This document shows positions 44,946 to 57,630 of a DNA stretch of 64,000 bases, one piece after another. The notes under the pieces were generated by a model. The model searched no databases. It was given only the letters and a program-made list of their open reading frames with translations, and was not told where the DNA came from. The stretch covers positions 89,072,650 to 89,136,649 of the forward strand of contig OZ035962.1 in assembly GCA_964034945.1 (NCBI GenBank). The letters are read 5' to 3'. The position numbers were made by a program, and so were the translations under genes. This DNA comes from Chrysopilus asiliformis. Its lineage: Eukaryota; Arthropoda; Insecta; Diptera; Rhagionidae. Numbering within the stretch: the first letter of the stretch is position 1; every line of letters begins with the position of its first letter.

Positions 44946-46257
44946 AATCAACATTATACCCAATTATATTCGTCATATGAAGTTTAATTATGTAAGAAAG
45001 GTATCGTCTCACCGTTAGGTGGGTTAGACTGTGTTTTTCTAATATATTGCGTGTTTTTTTTCTAATAGAGCTGAGACCTATCTAGATCGATAGGTCTCAC
45101 CTCTCCAAAATTTCAGCAAAAGGACGACTTTGAGGTGGCCGAGCATGGCTCGGTTTTCCTGGTACTTTCACTTATTACTGGAAAACCATTCGGTTTTGAG
45201 TACATCGTGAAAAACTAAATTTGGATTTTTAAACCGCCACCATTTCGGTTACTGCTATTTAACACAAGTATGTGTTGGTGCGTATCAGAACAACCGCTCA
45301 AAATTTTCCCGATGCCCTATCTTTTTTCACTGCAATTTTAAGCCTTAGTCCCACCGCTCATTTCACTACTTATTTAAGTACTTTCAGGTTATCATGGAGC
45401 CTAAGTAAATTATAATGCAATTACTTACGTTTGCAAAAATACCGGACAACGCACAAGCACTGCAAAATAATAAACTCAATAACTATAATTCGCAAAACCG
45501 TCGACGAGAGCCAATCAGAAGAAAACCACGAGGAACACAGCAACTGACAGCAACAGGACCGAAATTTATTAATGGTATATTCGAATATCCCCATTAGCTT
45601 TGTGTTTAAAATAATTCAAATATGGTAATACAAATAACAAAAACAACACATTTATGAGATTTGAAAATTCTAATTGTTTTAATGAAATATATATTTTTTT
45701 TAGTCTCTCTCGAGTCGCTGAGTTGAGTGGTTGACTTTTTTTAATGATTTAATAAATTAATAAACAAATTTGTAATTGTTTTAGTTATAATATTTTTTTA
45801 TCATTTAATAAATTAACTCGATCTACTATTAGGTTTTTGAACAATTCGTCATATGTTTCCCGGTTTAAACCCAAGTCTTAAAAAAAATCAACCTTTTTTT
45901 TGAGATTCTTACAAAGGGTAAAATTTCTAGTTAAAGCATTTACTAGATTTTCCTTAGTTTAATATCTCCAGTTTACTATTTTTTGTTGTTGACCACTGAA
46001 AATTTTTACTATGAAAAACTTCCAGTTTACGTTTCAAAAAAAATTCTTGCGATTTGAAAATAGCGGGTATGAAATTCAGCGAAAATAACACAACCACAAA
46101 AGGAGTTTAGCTGGCAACACTCGATTTGAAACGATTTGACAGCAAATTCGCTCAGTTCAATTTTGTTGTTACCACATCTGAGAGAGACAAACATAGTACG
46201 AGTCATGCGTTCGAGCAGTCCAAACCGACCGCATAACTGTCAAAAACTACAGTACTT

Positions 46258-46265
46258 TATATAAA
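46258..46265 (+). promoter_or_regulatory. TATA-like element of the downstream + strand gene
   Basis: TATATAAA lies about 300 bp upstream of the candidate first coding exon at 46561. The surroundings (46100-46560) are less AT-rich than the flanks and have no repeats, as expected of a promoter and 5' UTR. Confidence 0.35.
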
Positions 46266-46560
46266 AACAATTGCTTTGGAAGGAATCGCCTTATATGTTC
46301 GTGAACGCTACCAAATTCGTGTCCTAGAAATAATCCGTGTGTGAATTAAATTTTTCACCACAATCGAATTGCAGTAAGGAATTTCGTGCGATTGCTACCA
46401 AACAATACATCGATTTGTATTCGCTTCGCTGTTGATTTACGTGCGAGTTTCTGGTGGCGTCGAAAGTTCTGTGTTTTGTGATAAGCCAACGTTAAGAATT
46501 TAATTACCCCAGTAACTAATTAGCAAACAGTGTGCAGCGGAGTCTGATAAAGATCCAAGG

Positions 46561-46602
46561 ATGACCGCAGTTAACAGCAGACACCAAAAACTAGAACAAC
46601 AG
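46561..46602 (+). CDS. Candidate first coding exon of an unidentified gene
   Basis: ATG at 46561 (context CCAAGGATGACC) opens 14 codons, MTAVNSRHQKLEQQ, and ends exactly at a strong donor CAG|GTAAGA (46603), phase 0. A 5' flank with a TATA-like element precedes it. The peptide is hydrophilic with a coiled-coil-like end; I do not recognise the gene. No continuing exon can be found within the window, so its partner exons would lie beyond 64000. It could be chance, since the peptide is short. Confidence 0.4.
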
Positions 46603-48443
46603 GTAAGAAATCGAATGTTATACGCCGTTTCTTCCGCGCTAATTGTGGAGCAGTCCAGCCAAAGGATTATTCTGCTGTCAGGAAGGATAGCTTTTCATTT
46701 CACTGTCGATTATTGACGAATTCATTTATGAAAATGCCGGGGAATTCGACGACAAGAAACGGAAAATCAATTCATCGATCATTGTAGCAACTCCAACCCA
46801 AAAGAGTGACACACTTTTCCGCCTATCGTGAGTCGCTAGTTGCTCGCTGGCCTCATAAATGTTTCATAAAACTACCCGAGAAGTACTGCTGCTAAAGGCC
46901 AAGGGAGGGAAGGCGCTACCTAGAAGGACATCCAACGACATAGAACTAAATTCGATATTATTTCATTGACCGACGGTCTCCTTGTGACTCCACAGGCTAG
47001 GAGGGTTCAAAAGGGCGAAATGGGCGGTCGGTCTAGCCAGGGTTTTGTGGGGCACAGCTAGAGGACAAAAAGTGGACAAATGAAGTTTTGTCGCTAACAG
47101 TAATTGCTCCCAAGAGAATCCTTCGACTTTGACGCTTACTTGCTGTGGCTCGCATTTGAATATTCGGCAGTTTCCTATCGATTTTCTGGCATTTCCGAGG
47201 ACCCCAGTTGCTGGAAACACTCCAACGCAGAAGAACTATTACGAATAAATGAAATTTTTGACATTTTTTTTTGGTGCCAACCAACAAATAAACAATAAAA
47301 AGCGAATTGCCCATCAAACCGCTGCGGTTTGTGGCCTCATTTCTTGTGTTGTTGTTCCACTAGCTTCCATTGGTATCAAGACGTGCATTTTAGTATGGCT
47401 AGACCATAAATCTATGGAACTGGTTGGCTGGCTGCTAACTCGGGTCGTTGCGGTGTAAATTCGTGTTTTGCACTAGAAAGAGGTGTAAATGTAAACTGAA
47501 CTAATAACAGATCGCTCCACTTGAAATTATCATAAAATGAATGAGTTTTCAAGTTTGTTTTTAATTTTCTGGTGCTAACGAGTTAACAATTTAATGCTTA
47601 ATCATTTTGCTAACGTCCTCGTGGGGTTTGTTTTGCTAATGTTTTTGTTTTTCTTCGTATTTACATTAACACGTCTTAAGTTAAAAGTCAATTAATTATA
47701 ATCCCCTTTTTTCTAGTAAATGTGCCATGGATAACTAATGATGCGTAAAATTGAATCCTTTCTCCTCCTTCGAACTTTCATTGAGGACGACTTTCTAGAA
47801 CACTTTGCTTATGTTTGGTGTATATCTACGATGACCATCCGTTCTGTATAAAATAAAACTACTGTATTTAAAGACCCTGTTCTGTATGATTTATTTTTTA
47901 ATACAAAACCTAGAAATGCTCTGTATTATACAATGTGTTCTGTATTTGTATTGTATTCCATGTAAGTTCTAAAATGTGAATTAAAACAATACGAACACTA
48001 ACAAAATTACAAAACAAAAAATATTCTGACGGATAATCAAGTTTGGAGTTCAAAGAATATTTAAAAGCAAACAATAGTTTACTCATTCCTCTGAGAAATA
48101 CCAAAATCAATGCTGATATTTTGCGAAAGAAAATTTATTTGTTTTTTTTTTCTCCATTTTTGACAATTCCTCCACTTTTGAGGGGTTTTTTGACCAAAAA
48201 GAGAGCATATCTGATGTCAAAAGGATATTACTTTCTAATACCAACAACGGCACTCCCTATTTTATACTATAACGGTGCCGTATTTTAAGCCTACGACGAC
48301 CATCCAATATACTGTCAGTTTACCTTAAAATTTTTAAAAAAGGTCCAAAATTTTCGCCTGCAGTGCATTTTTTTTTTAACAATTTAAAGTTAAATCGCTA
48401 TTTTGATAGAAAATTTCGCCTGCGACGCTTTTATTTAACTCTA

Positions 48444-48918
48444 AAGCGGCCCCTACACGTTCAATCTTGCAGTAAATCATGCTGTCACAGCAAAAAGCTT
48501 ATTTGCACTAGACGCTCAATCATGCACGCAAGCATCAGTTAATTCGAAACAGCCAAACCGACAACACACAGCACAAATATGAATTTAAACAACTTTTGTC
48601 CTTATATCGTCATCCACAACTCACTTCTATGTCTGTATAACTCGAAAAAGGATTCCCAAAAAACTTTATCTTTTATATGCGACATCTTTTCACTACTAAA
48701 AATTACGCTGAAATGACGAATTGATTAACAGCTTCGCCATACACGTTCAAGCATGCTGTCATTCACAAAGCTTCCTTGAAAAATATCAAAATGATTTTGA
48801 TATTGGCCAGCATGCTGGCAATCATGGAATTTGCATGACAGCATCACCATAGACTTTCAAAATGCTGTCACAGCATGCGATGATTGACTGCAAGATTGAA
48901 CGTATAAAGGGGCCGCTT
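48444..48918. mobile_element. Miniature element filled with AGCATGCTGTCA motifs (TA target)
   Basis: The ends are AAGCGGCCCCTACACGTTCA and, as complement of the right end, AAGCGGCCCCTTTATACGTT, and both continue into TTCAATCTTGCAGT. TA is duplicated outside. Inside, the palindromic motif recurs: CATGCTGTCACAGCA near 48479, AGCATGCTGTCATTC near 48751, CAGCATGCTGGCAATCATGG near 48809, GCATGACAGCATC near 48834, and ATGCTGTCACAGCATGC near 48862. There is no ORF. Confidence 0.7.
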
Positions 48919-49709
48919 TATAGGCATCACATATTATAAATAACGTACTGCTACGTTTTTTGCAACGAATTCTGATGAGAAAATTAACCATTCATTATTT
49001 GTTAACACGTTCGCTGCCAACTACGAGTATACTCATTGTTAACGTAATTTTTTTCAAGGTCAGGTTAAAAAAACTCCTTTTCAGCAAATAAAAATGGAAA
49101 ATTAAGTTGAATTGATTTTTATTTTTATTGTGTTCTGTAATTTGGTTTCAAAAATATGGTCACCGTAAGTATACCCAATTTTTTTTGTCTACAAAGTTTT
49201 ACATTTTACTACTTTTATTATTTCTTATTTTCATAAGATGTTTTTTTTTTTGAAAATAATGAAATTCCTAGGATTCGGATTATAATCAAACGTCTCTAAT
49301 AAATGGAAGTCATTCTTCCTTCCTCTCCCCCCTCCCTCAACATATAGAACAATTTTCTGCGACTTTCTCCAAAACCTTGGGTTTTAAACCGTGGGAACAC
49401 TTCATTCCTTTAAATACAAAAAGAAACCAGAAAAACAAAAGAATTCCAAGTTTTACTTGTATGGTGGAGGGAGGAAAGTATAGCACCATTTAAAAATGAA
49501 TAGTTTTTTGTGGTTTTCTTAAAACTCCTTACGTCCGTATTGGAATTCAATAAACAGAAATCGTTTCAAGGGTAATATAAGAAGCATTTTTTAAAAAAGG
49601 GGAGCGGGGTCTTTGTGTTGTGACGTACTTTTTGAGGGGGGTCTACGAAAGTCTGATACGTAACCTAAAGCCTAAAATTACCGTGACTTATTTTATTGAT
49701 AGCCCCTTA

Positions 49710-50075
49710 AGCCCAATTCAGACTAACGATTGCGATTAGGATTGAAGCTTCTCGACCAATGAGATCAAAGCTTTCAACGATGGAGACATGAAAGCTTTGA
49801 TCTCATTGGTCGAGGAAGCTCAATCGTAATCCTTAAACCAGAACCACAATTACGCGTTCGTGCGTGCGGTACCCACGCGGTGAAAGTAAAAACTACGCAT
49901 TTATATGAGTAAATGTATAATTGCGCGTTGCTCAGACGCGTTGCCGCGTCCCTGCCGCGTAGAGTAGGCTCAGTTTATACTTTTAGACGCGGTGACAACT
50001 ACTAGATGCCAAAACAAAATAATGCCACACGCATCGACGTACGATTCAGATTCTGGCTTTAGTCTGATTTGGGCT
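49710..50075. mobile_element. Hairpin miniature element (TTA target), carrying a nested insertion
   Basis: The ends are AGCCCAATTCAGACTAACGA and, as complement of the right end, AGCCCAAATCAGACTAA, with TTA duplicated outside (49707-49709 and 50076-50078). Without the insertion at 49836-50058 it is about 140 bp and forms a stem through GACCAATGAGATCAAAGCTT and its inverse. A related copy lies at 55943-56059. Confidence 0.75.
49836..50058. mobile_element. Nested 223-bp element with ACGCG motifs, copy 1
   Basis: Inserted in 49710-50075 with TTA duplicated (49833-49835 and 50059-50061). The ends are AACCAGAACCACAATTACGC and the inverse of AGCCAGAATCTGAATCG. The same element occurs inverted at 54094-54317. 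GC-rich inside, with repeated ACGCG words, including CGTTGCCGCGTCCCTGCCGC. Confidence 0.75.
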
Positions 50076-51299
50076 TTAGTCAAATGCCCAAATTGCCACT
50101 TGAGCACCATTCGATATGCTTGCCGTCACAGTGCGCGCCTGCAATTAACATTTATGTGTTCTAATTGAAAATTTCCCCATATTAAGGCATAAAAGCAAAT
50201 TTCGCTTTTAAAATAGCTTTAAAACTCTGTATGAACGGGAAGTCTTTATTTAAAATTACGATCAAATTAAACTCCGCCGTTCATTGCAAAACAATAATTG
50301 ATTTTTAATTTTCTAATAAAAGGCAAATGGTTCATTAGTATTTCTCTTTAATGCGAGTAAAAATAAATCATCGATCAAATGTAGAATCGTAACGCCACGA
50401 GCAGTGAAAGACATAAAACATTGGATGGAATCCTATTTGCTTTATTACAATAAAATAAAAGGGGGGAAATTACGATATTAATCTGGAATAATCTCGGGAA
50501 AAAGTGTATTAGCCTCCGATAATCACGTCCTTCATTTCGCCGCGTAGTTAACGAAAAACCAACACTGACCGACCGACGGACGTCGAGCAATCGAACAAAA
50601 CGGAAAAAAGGACACTGCATAAAAGGGAATCGGAAACGACCTCTTAAGTTGTTTATGATTGTGGGCAGGCTGTAATCACATTAATGAAGGAATTTCATTA
50701 CGCATTTTCGCCTCGCATGGTAACAGCAGATCGGATTTCTTTTTTCACTTGAATGGAAGAACGATCTACCACTGGCGACACCAAAATTGAATTTATGGTA
50801 AATCCTTGTAATTGGAAATTATTACATTTCTATCAACGATAGATAAACTTCATTTCATTCGATTCACATTCTTGGATTGTGGAGAAATACTGTTTGGTGG
50901 GGGCGCTGCGAAAAAGAAAACAAATCACATTTTGATCTTGGGTAGGATTCAATTACTGTGACCTGGATTTGATACGTTTTTTATTTGTGATTTGATTTTA
51001 TTCCAAAATTGGAAAAAATCAGTTTGTTTTTTAGCAATCGGGACGTCATTTAATATAGTGGTAAGTTTTTTTTCACGGGGCTGGATTGGAAACTTTCAAG
51101 TTTCGTATGAAAAATGCAGAAAATTTGACAAATTAACGCACGAAAAATGTGTGACGTTTTTTATGGAGTTGTCAAAATAATCCGAGAAAAACAAATACGA
51201 AGTCAACATCTTTAGCCAAAAAAGCATGCTTTCAAGACTCGTATTAGTAGTTCGTTCTTCAAATCAAGTGAAAAAAATCCTGTCTGCTGTTAGCAAACG

Positions 51300-52050
51300 G
51301 CTGTCCATAAAATACTTGTGAGGCGAGGTGAAGTCTACGGTATATCTCGATAACGGCTTGAGATACGCAGTTCTAGGGAAAGTCAAAAATGTGGCAAATG
51401 TTATTGTTTCCAACTTTTGCCATACAAAGGGCTACTGAAAAATGCATAGTTTCGGAGTAAATAACAAAAAACCAGATTGCGATTTTTAAAAAGCTGTCAT
51501 TTTAGTTACTTCCGGTTAACGGATTTCCACCAAAAATTGATAGGATTCTCTCACTCTAGAACCAAACATGCTTGTAAAATTTCATGGCTCTAGTTCTATT
51601 AGTTTTTGAGAAATCTTGTGACTGACAGACAGACAGACAGACAGATAAACTAACAGACTGACGGACTGACAGACTGACAGACTGACAGACTGACAGACTG
51701 ACAGACTGACAGACTGACAGACTGACAGACTGACAGACTGACAGACTGACAGACTGACAGACTGACAGACTGACAGACTGACAGACTGACAGACTGACAG
51801 ACTGACAGACTGACAGACTGACAGACTGACAGACTGACAGACTGACAGACTGACAGACTGACAGACTGACAGACTGACAGACTGACAGACTGACAGACTG
51901 ACAGACTGACAGACTGACAGACTGACAGACTGACAGACAGACTGACAGACTGACAGACTGACAGACTGACACGCTGACAGGCTTTAAGAGGTCGAGATTT
52001 TTCATGAACACAATGCTTTTTTTCATGAACACAATGTATACGTAGTATAC
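51300..52050. repeat. Interspersed repeat R3 with expanded tail
   Basis: Shares 'acttccggttaacggatttc', ACCAAAAATTGATAGGAT and TTAGTTTTTGAGAAATCTTG with other R3 copies. In those copies the following CAGACTGACAGACAGA tail is about 20 bp; here it is expanded into the satellite at 51655-51980. After the array the R3 end resumes (GAGGTCGAGATTTTTCATGA). Confidence 0.7.
51655..51980. repeat. 8-bp tandem array (CTGACAGA)n, about 40 copies
   Basis: An almost pure array of the octamer CTGACAGA with one 4-bp phase slip (TGACAGACAGAC near 51933) and substitutions only near the ends (ACGGACTG, ACACGCTG). Long SVCQSVSL-repeat ORFs on the minus strand are translations of this array, not genes. Confidence 0.95.
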
Positions 52051-52139
52051 GAAAATACAAATCATTTAATCTCTAGTTGCTTAGAAACACAAAAATCACC
52101 CCAAAATACACCAGCATTACGCAAAGTCCGTCACATTAT

Positions 52140-52148
<9 letters not shown>

Positions 52149-52176
<28 letters not shown>
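52149..52176. repeat. Long poly(T) tract
   Basis: About 35 consecutive T (within 52142-52177), the longest homopolymer in the window. It may be a poly(A) tail of a retroposed sequence on the minus strand, but no target duplication or adjoining element was recognised. Confidence 0.7.
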
Positions 52177-54093
52177 CAAAAAAACACTCCCACAACGCGG
52201 CTTCAGTTTTTCAATTGTGAGATTCTGTTGTTAGCACAAATCAGCTTACCATGTTGTCTTGTTGAATTGCTCCCATTTGTCAAGAATATTTCGTTCCCTA
52301 TGCAAACATTTGCCATTCATTCATAATTCCCAGATACAATGAAATCCACTTAACCAATAAATTCCGCATGTAGTCTACGTGAATCCAGTTAAGTTAGAAA
52401 TGCCACCGTTTGGCATATTTTGGGTTATTGAACTCATAAATTTCAGGTAGAGTTTTCCTTCACCGAGTTCGGAGAAATCGTAGCTTCAAGCAACATCAGT
52501 CGTCGCAAAAAAAAAAAGTAGAAAAAAAGGACGAAAGAAAAATGAAAGCCAGCAACATTTATGCGTTTGCATGTTTTCATTTAATGTAAATTTCATCACT
52601 GAGAGACTTTATTGGTGTTCCACTCCCACTCCATTTGCACTTTTAGCTCCATTTCCGGAGCAACACAAGCACTAGCGACGTATTCCATAAGGCTGAACCA
52701 ACAATGAATATTCGATTAGGGATTTCCTCATTATTTATTATGATTTTGCATCTTCTGGCTGTTAGCATTTTCACGGCAATTCAAGATATCTCATGTTTTC
52801 CCGCAGTCATTATTGCGGCAAACCTGAAGAGTTGCCCCAATTTACAACAATTCAATCCTTAATTGCCCTCCGAAAATACACTTAAGCCGACATCGTAATT
52901 TAATTGCTTTACAAAATGACCTTGAGAAATGTTTACCTCTCACCGGTCTACACTACAGGAAAAACCCCCTGAGAATCTTTTCCCGTCCATTCAATCGAAA
53001 GACTTGTTTTTAATTTCAACAATTTTCTCCAATATTACTTTCTGAACAAATTCAAACAGAAATTGACGACTTTGATGACGTCATTTTGAGTTTTTCCGGA
53101 AGAAAACACTTCAAATATTTGATTTTCCAGCTAATTTACGATTTTCCACCTTGAAAGGAATTTCCTTGGTTTCCCTTTTTATGTTTATTTCGCCAACACA
53201 TTCTTGATTGTGAATTTTACGTGTGTTGGTTCAGTGTTCACATCTCTTCAAAATTGGATCTTGATTTTCTTTTCTCGGTCCTTTTGTGTGTTCAGGTTGG
53301 AAAATTTTATTCTTAACAACACAAAAGGATATTAGGAAAGGGGATTTCGATAAGAGGATTTGGTGAATTTTACGAATATGGATACTTTTTAGGCATAGCC
53401 CCATTGATCAAAGGTCGTATATGACAAATAGTAAAAAATGTGGTAAAATCAACACACAAAGTATGTGCACAGGAATTTTTAGAAGTTATTGCTTGAAACA
53501 ACTATTCTGTTACCAAAAGAATGTTGTAGGAGGGGAAAGATCTTTAAATGATGTGGAGAAAAAAAAACGTTTGCTAAACATTTAAAGTTAATGATTGGCA
53601 TCTTTTGCTTTTCTAGAACATTCTGTATTAAAGTTTAGGGTTCAGAAAATTTTTGAGTGTAACAAACTTTTCAAATTTAATTCAAGATTATTTTTACTTA
53701 TTTTTCTTCCAATTTTTATGCAATTTTCCAAAAATTAAAAGTATTTGCGTTAATTTTTAGCTACAGGAGTGGAATATATATATTTTGAACCCGTTAACGG
53801 AGAATATTGTAATAATTTTAATTGGATTACTTGAGATGGCGTGGATTTTTTAGCCATGTTTGCAGCAGGAGTTCCCCTTCCTCCTCTGACCCCTTAACCC
53901 GCACCGGGCCAAGGCAGCAAAGTGGGACGAAACGCCACTAGCCGGATGTAAATTTTAGATGAGTACAGGAAACTAAGACGACAATCAAATTGGTGATTTG
54001 TAACATGCTCAAGATTTTCTTCCGTGATTTTTTAAATTTTAGCGAGCTAATCGACTGAGGGCGTCATTTTATCGGCTTACACATTGAGGCTTA

Positions 54094-54317
54094 AAAGTAG
54101 AACCAGAAACATACGTCCGTGCGTGCGGCATGATTTTGTTTTGGCATCTAATAGTTGTTACCGCGTCTAAAAGTAGAGACTGCGCCTACTCTACGCGGCA
54201 GGGACGCGGCAACGCGTCTGAGCAACGCGCAATTATAAATTTACTCATATAAATGCGTAGTTTTTACCTTCACCGCGTGGGTGCCGCACGCACGAACGCG
54301 TAATTGTGGTTCTAGCT
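54094..54317. mobile_element. ACGCG-motif miniature element, copy 2 (TTA target)
   Basis: An inverted copy of 49836-50058, with TTA outside both ends (54091-54093 and 54318-54320). It contains GGCAGGGACGCGGCAACGCG and CACCGCGTGGGTGCCGCACG. Two independently inserted copies with their own duplications establish it as a mobile family. Confidence 0.75.
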
Positions 54318-54504
54318 TTAGGCGTCAATTTTCTGAGGCAACGCGTCGCTATAGGGGACATTTTGAGACATTTGAAAGTTCACTGCGTTAAATTCGAACT
54401 CCACAAAGGACAAAACATGGAGACAATCATCTCTGGAAACTGTTAGGTCAATTTAAAACTATATTTGACCTTGGCATTTAAAAATTTTCGCCTGCGGCGC
54501 TAAA

Positions 54505-55180
54505 TCTAATATACTTCTATATGACTGTTGGTATACCGCTTGTAACGCATCGAACCAATCGTCGGACACAAAAATGAACTCCACGAGGGTGTTTTGGATG
54601 ACAAAAGATTTTGCTTTCCGCATGTTCGTCCGCCCGTCTGTTTGTCCGTCTTGTTTGTCCATGAACACCATAACTTTCGAAAGCTAGAGACTTGAAATTT
54701 TGTATGGTTACGTTTCTCGTAAATGGCTAGACTAAGTTCTTGAACGGATAAAATTAAACTATTCCTTCCTCCTTGCCCCATACAAACGAAACAGTTTTTT
54801 GCAATTTTCTCAGAAACGGTGAGTTATATTGAAAAATTTATTAAGATAAAATGTGTTTAGAATAAAGCTTTACATAATTCATCCATACATCAAAATCCAA
54901 TCGGACCCCTGCTTACCCCCTATCCCATACATGGAATACTTTTTTCCTGTTTTCTTGGAAACTGTGCATCGTATCGAAAAATTTATAAAGATAAAATGTG
55001 TTTAGAATATTATTTTACATAGCCGTTTCCTACATCAAAATCCAATCGGACCCCTGCTTTCCCCCTCTTTTATACAAATATAGGAGAGGGGGCAAGCAGT
55101 TGTCCGATTGGATTTTGATGTATTTTGTCTGTCATCATATAGAGTATTTGACGATTGGACCATGGAAATTATAGCTTTTC
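54505..55180 (+). repeat. Interspersed repeat R4, near-complete copy
   Basis: In order: ATACTTCTATATGACTGTTG, CGCTTGTAACGCATCGAACC, GTCGGACACAAAAATGAACT, a degenerate TCCGCCCGTCTGTTTGTCCG block, CATAACTTTCGAAAGCTAGA, GACTTGAAATTTTGTATGG, three CGAAAAATTTAT subunits and a CTTTTCTTATG tail. The order of blocks parallels R1. Confidence 0.65.
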
Positions 55181-55859
55181 TTATGCTTTTAGAATTTTTT
55201 TATGATAAACTCTTTAATGCTTAAAAACTTTGCCACAAGCCGGAACATTTTGAAAGCTCCCCATTGTGGTTCCAAAATCTAGTTTGAGAATATGACATTC
55301 ACATAAGCAACTAAAATAAATAATCGGATGTGACTACCATATATTGTAATCACGGCAAATATGAATGTCGATACAGGGAAATTAGGGGCATAACTTTCCT
55401 TCATATGTGGGCGTTAAACATTCTGGATTAATTTGTAGTCTCTCCAAGGGTTTAATTTGTATGGGGAGAATATTTTTCTAATTAATCTTAAATCCATTTT
55501 CATTCACTGTGTAAAAGGTCACTTAATTAAACTTTTATGAATTGGGAAACATCAAAACCCCCACACGAAAATCAATTCTCATTATTCAAATCCTTAATTA
55601 GGATGTTAAAGTTTTAGGGGTTTTTTCACTTTAATAGAATTTAAGGTACATTTCCGGAAAATCCTGCAATTTTTTGTTTAGTAAGTTATTTTTGTAATAA
55701 ACTGCTTTCGTTTCATTAAACAGGAAAAAAATGGTGTTTATTAACTTTGAAAATGTACATTTTTCGAATAGATATCTATGACTTGGCCATCTATTTTTTT
55801 TAGTTCGATTGAATTTATGTAGCCCGCAGAATGTAACCGACGTCTTGGCCATCCCTGAT

Positions 55860-56470
55860 ATAGAAGTATATTAAATTAAGTAAATTGTTTGTAACGCATT
55901 CAACCAATCGTCTGACACAAAAATGAACTACACCAGGGTATCCTCGGCCAATGATATCAAAGCTTCCATTTTGCTATCGTTGAAAGCTTTGATATTATTG
56001 GTCGAGAAGCTTTAATCGTAATTGCAATCGTAATCCCAATCGTTAGTCTGAATTGGACTTTAGGGATGTCAAAAGATTTTTAATTCCGCTAAGTCTGTTC
56101 GCCTAGCCGTATGTCCGTAAACACCATAACTTTCGAAAGGATTGAGCTAGAGACTTGAAATTTTGTATAGTCACATTTTTCGTAAATGACTAGGCTAAGT
56201 TCTTGGACGGGCGAAATCGGACCGCTCCTTCTCCCTTCCCCCATACGAGCGAAACAGTTTTTTGCAATTTTCTCGAAAACGGTGAGTAGTATTGAAAAAT
56301 TTATAGAGATAAAATGTGTTTAGAATAGAATTTTACATAACTCATCCTTACATTAAAATCCAATCGGATCATTCTCTCCCATACAAATAGCTTTTTTCTA
56401 TAAAAATTTTGACTGTCCTCATATAGAGTATTTGACGATTGGCCCCTGGTAATTGTAGCTTTTCTTATGA
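55860..56470 (+). repeat. Interspersed repeat R4, copy split by a hairpin element
   Basis: Colinear with 54505-55180, from AGAAGTATATTAAATTAAG to GGTAATTGTAGCTTTTCTTA. It is interrupted at 55943-56059 within the 'acaccagggt...gatgtcaaaaga' segment. Confidence 0.65.
55943..56059. mobile_element. Hairpin miniature element, copy of 49710-type
   Basis: It shares CCAATGATATCAAAGCTT, TTGAAAGCTTTGAT, TTGGTCGAGAAGCTT and the end CGTTAGTCTGAATTGGACT with 49710-50075; TTA follows at the right end. The left terminus is truncated. Confidence 0.65.
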
Positions 56471-57630
56471 TTTTTTCAATATAAAAAAAATGCCACCACT
56501 CCATTTTCCTAACTTCTAATAACCTTTATTAAAAATTTTCGTGAGTTTCAATTCTTTGACCTTAGTCTTATATACACTGGAAATTCAACTTCAAAGTCAC
56601 TAGTAAAAAACTTTCCGTCAAGGTAATACTCATTTCTAAAACAAAAATATGAATGCGAAATTTAAAAACCAATTCCAACAGTAAAATGAAAACAAAAAAA
56701 TTGAGGGAAAACTTTTCTTTTGAAGCCTCTTTTGCTTTCAAAGTTCCATCGGCAATCAGACAGGATAACCAGGTGCATGTTTGTTCAATGTTTAATTTTC
56801 CACGTAATCATAATTTTCGTGATAATACAACAATACCCGGTTAAACACAAACTCAAAATACAAGTTTCGTTACATGAAGGAAAAGTAAAGTTCCACAAAG
56901 TATTAATTAAATTTCATATCATCAAATATTTGCCTCGTGATGAACAATGTGTGAAACTCAATTTTCCTTTTTATCACCAACGGAATTCTAGATGAAAAAC
57001 AAGGAAAACTTTTCTCGTTTCGAGTTCTTCCCCAAATCATATATCAGTGATATAGGCTTTCAAGTGAATAATATTTTTAGTTTTAAATTAGATTCTCATG
57101 TGAGCTCGGAAATAAAAGCGATCAATAACAAAATAATGCCACCACCAACAGTTTTTTGATGCTTCCACATAAACCGAAATATAAATTTATCATGTCTGTG
57201 TAGTGTAGCGAGAAGGATGGGCTAGTCAGCAGTTCAGCCAACATCAGGCGCTTATATTTTATTTTAAATGTAAACGTTGTTTTGTTACATAAAGTTTATT
57301 CGATTAAAATAAATATAGAAAGGGTCTTGAACTGAGTCGAGTTCAGTTTCTGACAACATTTCCTCCCTTTTGTGTTTGCTCCTTGCATAAAGTATTTGAG
57401 TAGATGTACTCCAATCGTCTGCAGTTGCTAAAGGATTTTTTTACGAAACGAATTTTAATGGTTTTGACTGTTTTCAACGGAAATTCGCGATTTTCATGAT
57501 GAATTTTTGAGATAGATTGATACCAGTCCCGTAAATATAATTTCACGGACCTCATAGCGCTTCAAAGTTTCGGAACCCCCTAAAATCGATTCCCCAAAAA
57601 AAGTTTTAAAATTTCGGGCACCTAAAGAGT

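Noticed and set aside
45415..45597. 60-codon ORF (MQLLTFAKIPDNAQ...)
   Set aside because: An Asn/Gln/Arg-rich frame, but the opposite strand is open as well over the same bases, and a minus-strand donor overlaps its start; strand and coding status cannot be settled.
51655..51980. CRISPR-like regular repetition
   Set aside because: A contiguous octamer satellite without spacers, in a eukaryotic context.
51556..52065. 169- and 136-codon ORFs with QSVSLSVC repeats on the minus strand
   Set aside because: They are translations of the CTGACAGA octamer array; the unit length keeps all frames open. No gene.
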